Below, one piece after another: positions 24,022 through 34,316 of a DNA stretch of 64,000 bases. Each line of letters starts with the position of its first letter. The stretch's first letter is position 1. Location of the stretch: the NCBI GenBank assembly GCA_014905825.1, contig JACGCN010000047.1, positions 186,001 through 250,000 of the forward strand, read 5' to 3'. A program made the position numbers and the translations under genes. This DNA is from Lyophyllum atratum. Taxonomy: Eukaryota; Basidiomycota; Agaricomycetes; Agaricales; Lyophyllaceae. Below the pieces are notes generated by a model that did no database searches, was not told where the DNA came from, and saw only the letters and a list, made by a program, of their open reading frames with translations.

Positions 24022-25268
24022 CTACATGCTACCTGTCGACTTCATCTCGCGAACAACATGTCCATCCTCCAGATAGACATCGTGGCTGATCGTAACACCT
24101 CCGCCAGCTGATCCTTTCAAAGTACCACTGATGTTTGAATTAGAAGCCGCATTGAAAGTACCAAGCTTCCCCATGCGAATAGTCGATGGGCCGGTTGATA
24201 TGATAGCGGTTCCCGTGTTGCTGGACCAGGCCCTGCCTTGTGCAACGCGGAGTATAATGAGTAGTGGTGCGATAACCTAACACAGCCGAGAAGTGGCTCA
24301 GATTTCATTCGAAGTTGGAAAAAAACAAGGCAGGTACCTGAGCCGGGCTTAGCAGTCCTAGAAATACGTTTTGAATCGGGTGGTTGACAATGAATGGAAC
24401 AAGGAAGCAGAGGGAAGAAACAGAGTAGACTGCAGCGGACTCAACGACCATGGCCGCGATAGACGTGTACTGAGTGCCATGTGCCTTTCCGAGCATGTTG
24501 GATGTGCGGCGGCGGAACCATAGAAGGCGAGTAACGATGACAATGGTGGAGACAATGTTCAAAGCCAGGGACGTGCAGAAATAGGGAAGGACAAAGTTAA
24601 TAGAGCTTGAAGCCCACAGGTTTCCGGCTGGAGCCGAAACTTGGACAAGGAAAAGGACACCCAAGACTAAAATGGAGAAGGTGTATCAGAGACTGCAGCA
24701 GAGTATGTTCTGGAATAATGCGTACTGAACGAGGTTAGCAGGGCAGAGCAGGGTACGAACATCACTAGCCACATGGGGACACCACAACTTCGGTAGATGA
24801 CGAGCCAACGCCAAACCTGAGGTGATAACCGTTAGCGGTCGACCCAGAGCGCAGGAATTGCCTCACCATCAAGCCATCCGCGAGCCAATTTGCCACCACA
24901 AATGCGACATTACCCATGTTGTCGATTGGAATCGAGAACATGATCGTCTCAAACATAGCCGGGCCTCCAGGAAAGTTACGATTGTCGACAAATGACAGAC
25001 GCGCCATGTTAGCGGCGGCTGCCATGAAGATAGTGCCACAGATGAAAAGCGAACAGATGTACCCAATCAATGGGATATTCAGGATGTAATTGGAGCGTTT
25101 CGTTTGTCGGATGAGGAGGTTGAGGCACATGGCGAAGAGGGTGAGCTCTACACCGTACGCAACACCAAGGAGAATGGCGCCTTCAAGCCAAGTCCGCTCC
25201 GTGAAAAGTTGGCCAGGGAACTCTTCGACGGGTCTCCAAGAGGCGGGGTCTCCAAGGTCGTCAGCCAT
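24022..25268 (-). CDS. Agaricomycete 7-TM membrane protein
   Basis: Multi-pass membrane protein of a type common in Agaricomycetes, without a known function. The start at 25268 gives a short outside tail (MADDLGDPASWRPVEEFP). Hydrophobic helices follow: GAILLGVAYGVELTLFAMCL, NIPLIGYICSLFICGTIFM, ETIMFSIPIDNMGNVAFVV and SSINFVLPYFCTSLALNIVS. Later come SIAAMVVESAAVYSVSSLCF and APLLIILRVAQGRAW. The C-terminal tail ends VYLEDGHVVREMKSTGSM. Several short introns separate the helices; internal exon joins at 24660-24860 are less certain. The topology resembles a receptor-like protein, but no family signature proves signalling. It sits inside the UstYa region and could be unrelated to it. Confidence 0.65.
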
Positions 25269-27007
25269 AGATGAAAATTGGATGAGGCGTATGTGTGATG
25301 CTAAGTCCTGACGGAGCGTTCTTCTCGTACTATCTATAACCTAGTCACATATTTCTCTTTATGGTGTACCACGCACCCGTCATGGCCTTCGATACCAATA
25401 ATTATAGAATCAAGATGGCAGATGGCTCGTCCTTGGCGATTCGCCCCCATCATGTCGATTTCAACATGCAATTGAAACTTTGCGGGCTTCACGCAGATGA
25501 TCCCCGAACTCCAGACTCGTGGTAGAGTACGTCACTCCCACACCGTCTCGTATCAATGCAGAACCCATCATGTGTTGATACAAGTAGATATAGCAGAATG
25601 TTGTTGAGCTATGGATCCAGGTACCAGTTCCGATAGCCCCGACTAAAGCTGATCATGACCAAGCTACGACTATTTGGCGTTGGACCGTGACATCGGTGAT
25701 CTTATCATGTTTCCTGTCTGAGGAGTATCCTGTCTGCGGCCATGCGGAGTCGCAACGTTCACCGTTCTTAGTACAGTACGCCCATCGCCAGGATGCTGCT
25801 TCAATCATCACTTGAACTACCTCAGGCCTGGTGCTGTTATTTTTTGTCCGACTTTTCACTACTGGATTTCAATAAGAATACCCGTTAGTGCGTCCTCTCT
25901 CGATTTTACAGGCCAAGCCTTTTCATTCAATGGGTCGGATTGACGACGACGACGCTCATCGCCTTTGATATATCAGTCTGTCATCTATGCATGTTCCCTG
26001 GGGAAAACAGCCTCCCGATTGGCAGCCTGATTACAATGGGTTTGAGCGTACTTCAAGTTCGATCTTGATGTGTCTGGCTAGGTGCTTGCTTCTGAATTAA
26101 GCCCTGGAGTCTCTGTGACCCCGAACCTGAGGCTCTCCCCACATCGATCATCAACTCTCAACAAGGAAGGTAGCGTCTCCTATACCCATCAACAATCGAT
26201 TCTGGGGTCTCGATCACCTGCTAAAATCATCGTTGCTTCATACTTCTCCATATGTCCCACTAAATACTGCCGCGGAACCTTTGATTTTGACTCTCCATGA
26301 TCCTCCGATATGATTGTCTGGCTTTGCATCTTTCCACGAGGCTTGCAGGAGCTTCTATGCCTGCAGATAACCGTCTTGGCTGTCATCAAGAGCTCACCCA
26401 TTCAAAGCTATGACTTGATGGCCAAGTCGCTCAACCCCCGCCTCTCAAGAACTCTATCCGTCTGGGAGACAAGACGCCTGTATTACATCGCACGCGTGTC
26501 CAAGAAGCTGCCTCTCATCAGATTTCAGACACCTAACCGCCGCCACCCTAAACTAGTTTTCCTTCGTAGCCTCTTGGCGCTACTGTTCTGCGATCGTGGA
26601 TATCACGTCCCATGGCCGTTCACAGAGACACTTTGATCGTGGATATCACGTCCCATGGCCGTTCACAGAGACACTTTGACTGCTCTCTCTTGTTCTATAT
26701 TGAACAGTCTACGCTCTGTGTGAGGCCGATCTGTTTATCAGTTTACTACACGCTGATATTGGTTGAGTGCTCGATGAATCTCGAGCTTTTTCTGGATCCA
26801 TATGTACACTCTCTAACAGTTGTTGAGGCATTCAGTACTTTGAAAATTTCAGTTCAATCAATACCAAGTTTAAACGAAAGTACAAGTTCTCATGCAACCC
26901 AGTTGGTGGTGATCTTGGTTCAATTCAAGGAATACAAGAGCTCAAGATCACTTAGAGAGGGATACACCACATCTCGTACACAGAGGGTTAAATATTCGCT
27001 TCAAGAA
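25269..27007. other. Long gene-free stretch with a 43-bp tandem duplication
   Basis: About 1.7 kb between the 7-TM gene and hydrolase copy 2. Open frames present (for example 26310-26636 and 26612-27124) have no domain. It may be decayed coding sequence. Confidence 0.4.
26592..26677 (+). repeat. Tandem duplication of a 43-nt unit
   Basis: Two adjacent identical copies of about 43 nt, each starting GATCGTGGATATCACGTCCC. Perfect identity indicates a recent slippage or repair duplication. Confidence 0.85.
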
Positions 27008-28037
27008 CTAATGGCTCAAAAATTCCGTAACCACCTGCATGTACTTCTCGCGCTCCTCCCACATAGGTGTATGACTGGACTTCTCGAATGTCACCCACTT
27101 CGCGTCTTTGATTCCTGTGACTAAGGGTTCGACGACGAAGTCCATGGAGATGTCAGCGCGCCCATTAATCACGAGGATTGGGACGTGAACACTGCCCAAG
27201 CGATCGATGATGCTCCATTCTTTGAGCTCGCCGCTAAACCTGCCGACATGTATTGGTTAATAGACACCACGAAATGTATCTAGAATTGACTTACATCGCA
27301 ACGGGAACCGTTGGGTCCCCATCCGCTCCGAACACCTGATCTAGAGAATGACCGAACTCCTTCGGAGTCGGTTTCACTACACACCCATGGACGTCATAAA
27401 ATGCAGACAACGCCGCACGGTATGCAATCCTGTCGGCAAATCCCTTCTGAAGGGCTTCCTGAGTGTCTTTCGGGAATGCGGCCATGAGCTTTGCATTCGC
27501 TTCATTCCACAATGCCATGCTGGCGAGCGAATTCGTTACGATCAGGTGCTGCAAACCGGTGTGGCGCCGGACCTCGTACTCCAGGCCAAGTATGCCTCCC
27601 CAAGAGTGACCAAGAAGGTCGAATTTGTTGTGGATATCAAAGTGATGGAGAAGGTTATCAAGCTCGTCGAGGAAGAGGTCGATTGTCCAGAAGGATTGAG
27701 GCTTATCCTTCAGGTGGGTGGAACGGGAGCTGCCAAGCTGGTCGTACAGGATGACAGCTCTGTCCACGGCGAGATCACTCAAGGGTAGGAGATAGTCGTG
27801 CGAAAGGCCCGGACCACCATGAGCGACGATTAGTGGTGGGTTCCTGCCGTCGCCAATTCGACCAGACAGACGATACCAGGTCTGGTATGTCTCGCCGTTC
27901 ACGGTGAACGCTATGAAACCGTCTGTGCTAGAGACTCCGGCCCCTGATGCGGAAATAGGGAAGGAAGTCATGGCAGTGATAATGACGGTCAACAGATAGC
28001 TGAAGACACCCATGCCGGTGGTTGCCAGTGGGCGCAT
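27008..28037 (-). CDS. Proline iminopeptidase-like alpha/beta hydrolase (copy 2)
   Basis: Paralog of the 21.1 kb hydrolase. The start at 28037 gives a hydrophobic N-terminus (GVFSYLLTVIITAMTSFPIS) that looks like a signal peptide, so this copy may be secretory. Signatures are PPLIVAHGGPGLSHDYLLPL (oxyanion region), LLGHSWGGILGLEYE (nucleophile Ser), LVINGRADISMDF (acid) and FEKSSHTPMWEEREKYM (catalytic His). One intron after DPTVPVAM (GTAAGT to CGGCAG) matches the intron position of copy 1. The catalytic machinery is complete. Two copies bracket a UstYa gene and the 7-TM gene. A role in trimming secreted peptides would suit the secretory N-terminus, but the substrate is unknown. Confidence 0.85.
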
Positions 28038-28872
28038 GATCTCGGTTGGACTGGTATCATAACTTGGGGTGAAGATGTTATATCAGTCACAAAACCTGCC
28101 GACTCAATGCCATGGCGTGTTGTGTTGCTTTGATCAAGTGTTTAGTACTAATCGGTCAGTATAATACGTATCTCGGGCGTATTCTTGGAATTGTGGGTTT
28201 GATGTTGGTGGTCTGATAATGGAGAAGAAGAAGAATCCATACGCTGACTGCCGAACTCTTCGTATCTTGGCATGAAGATCTAGAGAAGTTCGGCGCTTAG
28301 CGCGTTGGCCTTGATATGTGTGTTCATGATGGAGTGCTAAGGTGCTGTCAGACAGGATCAGGGGATCTTAAATTGCTATGTCTCGTGGTCAGAACATGGA
28401 CACACTCCAAGAATTGATGCTGTTCTGGGACCCAGACTGGCAAATAGAGAATTGAATGGAAGTTCGTGATCGGGCGCGCCTGCTCATCTGTTCAGGCGTT
28501 TTTCCAGGAGTGACGTAGAAGTTATAGGATTTCGGCAAGATCAATCAGTCAACATTACCTATAGCTATCGTACTCATCGTTATCATAGACACACCCTCGA
28601 TTAAGCTGTAAAGCGACGGAAATCATTTCCGATTAGACTCGTGACCAGCCGCTATAATGAAGACAAGTCTGCGATACAAGGGCTTGTCTCATAGAGGGAA
28701 CGGTCACCGGTCTAATTTCCGATTAGCATATCCGATCTCCTTCGGGCACGGATGTTTGGTGTTTCCCGATCCAAGGCGCAGAGTCGAGTAACGCGAGGCA
28801 CGATGTTTAGACGTTCATTCGAAGGGCGGAATCGCAGCCAAAAATAGACTATTGCATTCGGCAAGTCGAAGA

Positions 28873-29908
28873 TCACAACAAAGGCGCCACTCCCATGCTT
28901 GCTACATTTCCAGCCAACGAATCTTGCTGAACTACGTGAATACCTGTTTTACAAGGTTTTTTTACCCGTCAGCAAAGCGCAGGGCACATGGCTATCGGCC
29001 AACTTACCTCCGTGCGGTTTTTCCTTGTTCTGCCAGAAGTCGACGTGGCATGGTTTACCAGTGTCTGAGCAGACGAATTCGAACGTCGAAAATAAGCCTG
29101 AGGGGCACCGATATTCTGGAGAAGACGCTTCTCCTCTCTCCGAAATAGTTAATGTCGTGAAATGGGCCTTTCTTGCAGGAGCGTGTTCCCATATCGTGTA
29201 CGGCGTTAGCTCATCGGGCGAATCCAAGGTCCAGACATCAATCATGCTTCTGTCTGTGATCTGAATAGCGGTATCGAGAATATCGCTGGGCATGGGGACC
29301 TTTACCAGAAGCCTGCAGCGTTCCATTCCATAGTCGAGATGCCGAAATTGAGCGACAGTTGACATCTTATGGGTTAGAGTTAGCTTGCAACTTGCAAGCC
29401 TGTAGTCCTTCTACAGAGCATACTTACCTCAGTGGATACGACAAAATGACGGTCATCCGGATAGATGGTCCCTACAGGAGACGGGTGACCACGTTCATCT
29501 TCATGCATAGTACGTTTGGGATCTGAGCGCTGAATTTGCAATACAACAGGCGGAAAGCCCACAATCGGAGGAAAAGGCTCTGTGTGATTCAAAAGGACTT
29601 TATCGATATTCATGTATTGGTTGGGACGGCGAAGGGGTTGGACTGATGGAGCATGACGAAGAGTGGAGCCAGTACTTGATACAGTAGCCAAGATAAACAG
29701 AGATATTAGAGACGAGACGATGGAGATGATGCAAGCCCAGAAGAAGAGTCGTTTGTGAGGTTGTGCTAGGAGGGGTCAGCAAAGTCTATCAGCTTATAAG
29801 GAAAGACAAACCTGAGGAATATACTGAACGCTCTTGCTTGTCGTCATCACCGTCGATGAGTTCCTCTGCAGAAGAGGGGAGCGTCGTATAATGGCTAAAC
29901 AAAGGCAT
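28873..29908 (-). CDS. Type II membrane protein, possibly But2 C-terminal-domain-like
   Basis: Start at 29908. An acidic cytosolic tail (SAEELIDGDDDKQERSVYS) is followed by one anchor (FFWACIISIVSSLISLFILA) and a long extracytoplasmic domain. Exons join as FVVSTE|MSTVAQFRHLDYGMERC and KEKPHG|GIHVVQQDS, ending VASMGVAPLL. The extracytoplasmic part has PNQYMNIDKVLLNHTEPFPP, then DTAIQITDRSMIDVWTLDSP and CSDTGKPCHVDFWQN. It resembles secreted beta-sandwich proteins annotated in Agaricomycetes with a But2-like C-terminal domain, though I am not certain of that assignment. It is divergent to the UstYa gene at 30246, leaving a shared region of 337 bp. Sharing a promoter with a UstYa gene suggests co-expression. 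Confidence 0.65.
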
Positions 29909-30245
29909 CCTGTCGGCGAAGGGGGAGGAATGTGGGAGGGAAAGCCACTCTCGTCGGTTTTCCCTAAGCGCCCCTGAGGCAAAGATTTGTTGACATCAGA
30001 TGACGATGGGTGGCTGCTGTAGACGTATTGTTTGACATAGAACCAAGGCGACTTGTGTAATGATATGATCAATCAATACGGCGGTACAATGCGAAAATCG
30101 GAGCCTTAGGCGATACTGGAGCCCAATACGGATGGAAATCCGTCGATGCTTTCAGTCCAGCTTCGCATTCAACTCACCACGCATAAACATATTTCTTTGC
30201 GACAACGTGTATCAGCCAACTCCAACTCTCGAGATACCAGGAGTT
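29909..30245. promoter_or_regulatory. Putative bidirectional promoter
   Basis: A 337-bp gap between the divergent membrane-protein gene (minus) and the second UstYa gene (plus). It must hold both promoters. Confidence 0.45.
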
Positions 30246-30880
30246 ATGGGGAATTGCCACTACAGATTGCCCGCCAAGACCGTCCTGTGCGCGACTTTGA
30301 CGATTATCATATCTCTTATCGTGCATGTTACAACAGCCATATTGCTGAGAGCATATATCTTTGGTCAGTACATATTCTCATTAGAAGAGGAGATGGATAG
30401 CTGACTGATATTCCAGAGAACGATAACACAAATCAATTCCCGATCGTGCCACGCCCAGCTGCCATGGTCATCGTCAATTCAACCCGATACGGTTTATACG
30501 ACGACGACGATTGGGCATCGCTTACTCCGCCTGGCCATGGATTTGTGCGCCATCCAGGTCGAGAGGAGTTTTACAGTGTGTCCTTGTATCATCAGATGCA
30601 CTGCTTGAACGCACTGCGAGGCCTCATCGCGGACCGCTCAGATCTCACGTTTCTCAGAGTCGGCCACGCCAATCACTGCCTCAACTTCTTACGCCAGATT
30701 ATTCTGTGTGACGCTGACACAACCCTCGAGCCGACAACGCCGACGATAGTGGCCGGCAAAAACATCAATGTGGTGACAGGAATTGGGGTGACCCACCAGT
30801 GTCGTGATTGGGCGCAGGTGTGGAAGTTCGCAGAGGATAACTATTGGGAACACCAGAAGAGCGGAAAGGGCGGAAAGTAA
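30246..30880 (+). CDS. UstYa-family (DUF3328) protein 2
   Basis: Type II membrane protein of the UstYa family. The start at 30246 gives MGNCHYRLPAKTVLC and an anchor (TLTIIISLIVHVTTAILLRA). One intron (GTCAGT to TTCCAG, about 30366-30417) joins AYIFE to NDNTNQFPIVPRP. Both catalytic motifs are intact: HQMHC (SLYHQMHCLNALRGLI) and HANHC (GHANHCLNFLRQIILC). They are followed by TTLEPTTP and the conserved THQCRDWAQVWKFAEDNYW. Predicted length is about 195 residues, normal for the family. The spacing between motifs (about 30 residues) fits enzymatically competent members. It is probably an ER/Golgi oxidase acting on peptides of this locus; that substrate is inference. Confidence 0.9.
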
Positions 30881-31023
30881 TTCGAAGAATCAGATAGTCC
30901 GTAGATCGCATGTTACATTGTATAGTGCCTGGACCCCCCTGGAATTCCTTCTATCTGTCAGGACCTATAGAACAAGAAAGTTCGTTAATAAAATGTATCA
31001 CAGAGTACTTCATTCATCAAACC

Positions 31024-31320
31024 TCAAAACGATCGGGCGCGTGGGAGCCCCAAGAACGCGTCTGGGTAGGCAACATCCGACTTTCCGTCACGCCGTTGAT
31101 AGAGAGTTATTCCGTGGATGATGAACGCGAGGGTAAGCAGAGAGAAGCAGATCGTAAGAGTGCAGATCATGTAGACCAAGCACGAGACGGTGGAGGAGGA
31201 TGCGTTCCTGTCTGAGCCAGCTGTGAAGGTCGCCGATTCCACCAGAGGTTTGGCTTCATTCTCCTCATCCTCATCTGAGGATCGAGGGAGGAAGGCGTAG
31301 TCGCGTGATATTTCCTGCAT
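31024..31320 (-). pseudogene. Truncated membrane protein related to the 28.9-29.9 kb gene
   Basis: A single frame encodes an acidic cytosolic tail (DYAFLPRSSDEDEENEAKPL), an anchor (TLTICFSLLTLAFIIHGITL) and a short outside segment DVAYPDAFLGLPRARSF, then stops. This order (acidic tail, anchor, then P-[DN]-x-[FY]-x-x-[IL]) matches the N-terminal third of the neighbouring type II membrane protein. No downstream exon with the extracytoplasmic domain is visible, since the next sequence is UTR of the UstYa gene. It could be a pseudogene, or a short anchor protein that is really expressed. Confidence 0.5.
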
Positions 31321-31995
31321 GATTCAGGCCTAAGGGAATAAATTAAGTGAGTGTGAAGACAAAGTAGACGCGACATATTTGGATAAAACCTTGTAAGGGG
31401 TGTGAGAGTGTCTGGGGAGGAGATTGATGCAAGACATGCTTTACTCCTTATCAGAAGGAAACCGTGCTTCAGTAATTTGTAATGTTCCGCTTGAATCTCT
31501 TGGAAGTCATTTGATACTGTGGTTGCGAGCGTCTGGCAAGTTGTGGAACCACCTCACGTCGGATGTGTGTGTAATAGAAGCGTCCCGAACAAATACCGCA
31601 CAACGCAAAACAACAAGACGCAACCCCATTCATCTTTCCTCGAGCGGCGCAACATCATCTTACCGAAGCTCAACCGATACATAAATCAAGGTGCAAGTTG
31701 GAATACAATTGAATCCGAAATTGAAGCTTCGATGCTCAAGCTCCCGGGCAGCAGAGCCCTTGGCAGATCTCATCGCAATGCATGACTGATCGAGCTCTTG
31801 TTTTTTGGCACTCTCGTGACGGTGCTGACCACGTATGTTTGACTTGCTGTCCTGTTCACGCCCTCCATTGGTGGAAGGTAATAGACATCGTGAGTCTTAC
31901 TCCCACACTTGCGCCGCTCAAGATATTCAATACTTAAAAAATTGTTTATAGATCTATTTCTAACAAAGCAAATAAACATGCTACGAGAGGATAAG

Positions 31996-32001
31996 TATAA
32001 A
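31996..32001 (+). promoter_or_regulatory. TATA box of precursor peptide 1
   Basis: TATAAA lies 88-93 nt upstream of the ATG of peptide 1, a plausible distance with a short 5' UTR. Confidence 0.5.
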
Positions 32002-32088
32002 GGGAACATCTGGAAATCCTAGAAATCAGCAAGCTTCACTGAGCGACGCGAAATACTTCTCTACACTCTAACAACCTCTTAAACCATC

Positions 32089-32287
32089 ATGTTCAACTAC
32101 AAGACTTTGTTTGTCTGCCTTGTGGCTGCCCTCGCGGTCCAGGCTCTTCCTACTACTCGTACGCCTCAATAACTCTCGGTCTAGCAAGCATACTGACGGT
32201 TATCTTTTACTTTCAGTCGAGGGAGAAGTTCCTTGCCGTAGGGCTGAATCTACTACTGACAGCATTGACCTCGCCCTCTGCGTCTGA
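32089..32287 (+). CDS. Putative secreted precursor peptide 1 (46 aa)
   Basis: Tiny gene of two exons (32089-32158 and 32217-32287). It encodes a signal peptide (MFNYKTLFVCLVAALAVQA), a short pro-region (LPTTLEGEVPC), a dibasic site (RR) and a C-terminal segment AESTTDSIDLALCV followed by stop. The intron (GTACGC to TTTCAG, phase 1) separates leader from core exactly as in the three other peptides at 33.8-36.0 kb. The two cysteines outside the signal are 14 residues apart. It lies 345 bp upstream of the third UstYa gene on the same strand. RR just before the core could be a Kex2-type cut. I infer a RiPP-like precursor; a small secreted effector-like protein is the alternative. Confidence 0.7.
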
Positions 32288-32373
32288 AGGTAGATAGGTC
32301 CATGCGTAGTGCAAATTCTCTTCTAACCGCCGTTCGTTAGACTTTCCTTGCCGACCAGTCGCCTTATTCAGTT

Positions 32374-32613
32374 ATGTACTACCAGTGTCGGGACTTTGAG
32401 AGCTACCCTGCGGCTCGCGTTTACCTTGGAAATATATATGATGTTCTACATGCTTTGACTGCCTTCCTCGAATCTAGACAAAGCGACATCTATGACGTAA
32501 AGTTTGATTCGCGCATAAAGGGGATATCAACTGCTCAGCTTTCGTATATAAGACGTCGCTTGTATGCGGCGAACACGACACCTCTTTCCTCGATGAGCTC
32601 AAAGCGTGCGTAA
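32374..32613 (+). other. Open frame between peptide 1 and UstYa 3, status unknown
   Basis: A 79-residue frame (CRDFESYPAARVYLGNIYDV) sits between peptide 1 and the third UstYa gene. No signal, domain or partner exon is evident. It may be leftover sequence from a rearranged gene. Confidence 0.25.
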
Positions 32614-32632
32614 TAAGCTACTGATACTCAGC

Positions 32633-33325
32633 ATGCCAAAACATTGCAACACAGATCAGCTAGGTCCGCTGCAGGCTTTTATTGGGATACTCGTCGCGGT
32701 ACTCGTTGTAACGGGTACGGTGATAAACTGGCGGTATGACCACACCGAGGTTCAGAAGACATCCCGAAGATATAGTAAGTTTCCCTGAGCCGCACTCGTA
32801 AATACTCTAGAATTTGACCATACGGCGCCCCTAGCGTATCATGGCTTGGACCACCCGCAGACATGGGATATACCCAAGCTCAACAAAGTGAAGATGGCTA
32901 TGGAGAACAGCGTCCACTATGACATCGACACCGAGCTTGGCATCGCCGAATGGAACGCCACCATGCCCTCTGGCGGAGGCATGCTCTACCTTGGAGACGA
33001 CTTACGCCCATTCAGCATTTCTATGTTCCACCAATTGCGATGCCTCAATATTCTACGCGAAGAGATCGTCACACAGTCTCACCGTAAACAGAAGAATCCC
33101 AGTGCGCTCGCTCACCACTGCATGAATTACGTCCGGCAGATGATCCTGTGCCGTGCCAATTTCCGACTGGAGTCAGTCAGGCGACCCGGCGGGATGCAAG
33201 TCACGGATCCATACGTCACTCACACATGCAACGACTGGACGGCTGTCTACGATGCGGCGGAGCAGAACTACGAGGAATTTTTGCGAAGGTTTTCTAAAGA
33301 CCCATTGGTGAGGCGATCCTGTTAA
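32633..33325 (+). CDS. UstYa-family (DUF3328) protein 3 with altered HxxHC motifs
   Basis: The start at 32633 gives MPKHCNTDQLGPLQAFIGIL with an anchor (AFIGILVAVLVVTGTVINW). One intron (GTAAGT at 32775 to CCCTAG at 32834) joins SRRY|TYHGLDHPQTWDIPKL. The family fold continues: EWNATMPSGGGMLYLGDDLR, SISMFHQLRCLNILREEIV, AHHCMNYVRQMILC and YVTHTCNDWTAVYDAAEQNY. In place of HxxHC the first motif reads HQLRC (second His to Arg) and the second reads LAHHC (first His missing). Ascomycete members need these residues for activity, so this copy may be a scaffold, a partner of an active copy, or have different chemistry. It lies directly downstream of precursor peptide 1. Confidence 0.85.
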
Positions 33326-33755
33326 ACAATGTGGCGCTTAGTCTCATCCTAATTCCTAGAGAGCAAAGTAAGGGTCGCGGAGTTTCTCGATGCCCCGGAG
33401 TCTAAGATAATTCAACCAAGATATCTATTTGTTTAGGTGTGCATTAGCTCGAAACCAAGGTGCCTTAACTTCGAATGCACGGGTCATGTCTGGACAAGAA
33501 ACCGTCAGATATTGTCTGAAGGAGAGATCAGTCATTAGTTCGTCGATTCGCATAGCGACAATTCCACACGAAGTCATTCGGGGAAATATTCCCCAACCTC
33601 TTGAAGTAAGAATTTCGAAAGCACATTTGTAGACGATGGCTCCTTCACCCAACAGGTATCCACCCTTGTTAATTCAGCCAGCCCTCCTAAAATCGAAGCT
33701 TGGATATGACCTACAATAGTGACCTCGCAATGAAGATCACTTACCCTATCTTATC

Positions 33756-33970
33756 CTAAACGCAAGGAGCGAGACCAGCGACCGCTTCGACGCCGTTTGA
33801 GGTTTCGTTGTTCTTGATCGGACAACTGTCTAAATACGATGATAATCAATAACGTAGAACTGATAGCGAGTAAGACGGGGCGTACTCTGAGGACCTGGGG
33901 CTGGGGCTGCGTTTACAAGCAAAACTGCCGCAAGACAGGCGATGAGCTTCATGACAATGGAGTAGTTCAT
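33756..33970 (-). CDS. Putative secreted precursor peptide 2 (52 aa)
   Basis: Two exons (33970-33886 and 33829-33756). The signal peptide is MNYSIVMKLIACLAAVLLVN, cut probably after AA. A short Pro-rich pro-region (APAPGPQNSCP) is followed by KNNETSNGVEAVAGLAPCV and stop. The phase-1 intron (GTACGC to TTTAG) is in the same place as in peptides 1, 3 and 4. The two cysteines outside the signal are 20 residues apart. A TATAAA lies about 60 nt upstream. Only the leader and the last eight or so residues are well conserved between copies, while the middle varies. That is the pattern expected of a conserved leader and recognition end around a variable core. Function is inferred. Confidence 0.72.
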
Positions 33971-34025
33971 GACGTTTTTGCAGTTGGGAGATCTTGGGGA
34001 TGGAGTGGTTATACCATACCTGGCC

Positions 34026-34031
34026 TTTATA
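34026..34031 (-). promoter_or_regulatory. TATA box of precursor peptide 2
   Basis: TATAAA on the minus strand, about 60 nt upstream of the peptide 2 ATG. Confidence 0.55.
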
Positions 34032-34282
34032 CTAGTGGCCCTCGAGTTATCATGTTAGCGAATTGATAGAATCTGTAGATGCTTCCGACGACTACGCATA
34101 ATTTCAACGCACCATTACGATCACCGCACAAGACGCACTGCGTCACTTTTGGTCGCCATTGGTCGCATGCAAGCGAGGACTCTACATTTCCAGGCAAAGC
34201 GAGTGTAGCGCGCCTTCTAAACCCATCACCACGGTAAATTCTCTTGGACACCGGACACCATTGACAGCTCCGTGATCAGGGG

Positions 34283-34316
34283 TTGGCACGTACTTACGCC
34301 TTCGTGAATGAATCAG
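34283..34316 (-). promoter_or_regulatory. Upstream element shared by peptides 2 and 4
   Basis: On the plus strand this block reads TTGGCACGT, a short spacer, CCTTCGTGAATGA and ATCAG. It lies about 320 bp upstream of the peptide 2 ATG. A matching block sits about 320 bp upstream of peptide 4 (36279-36313). It could be a regulator site or simply a remnant of segmental duplication. Confidence 0.4.
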
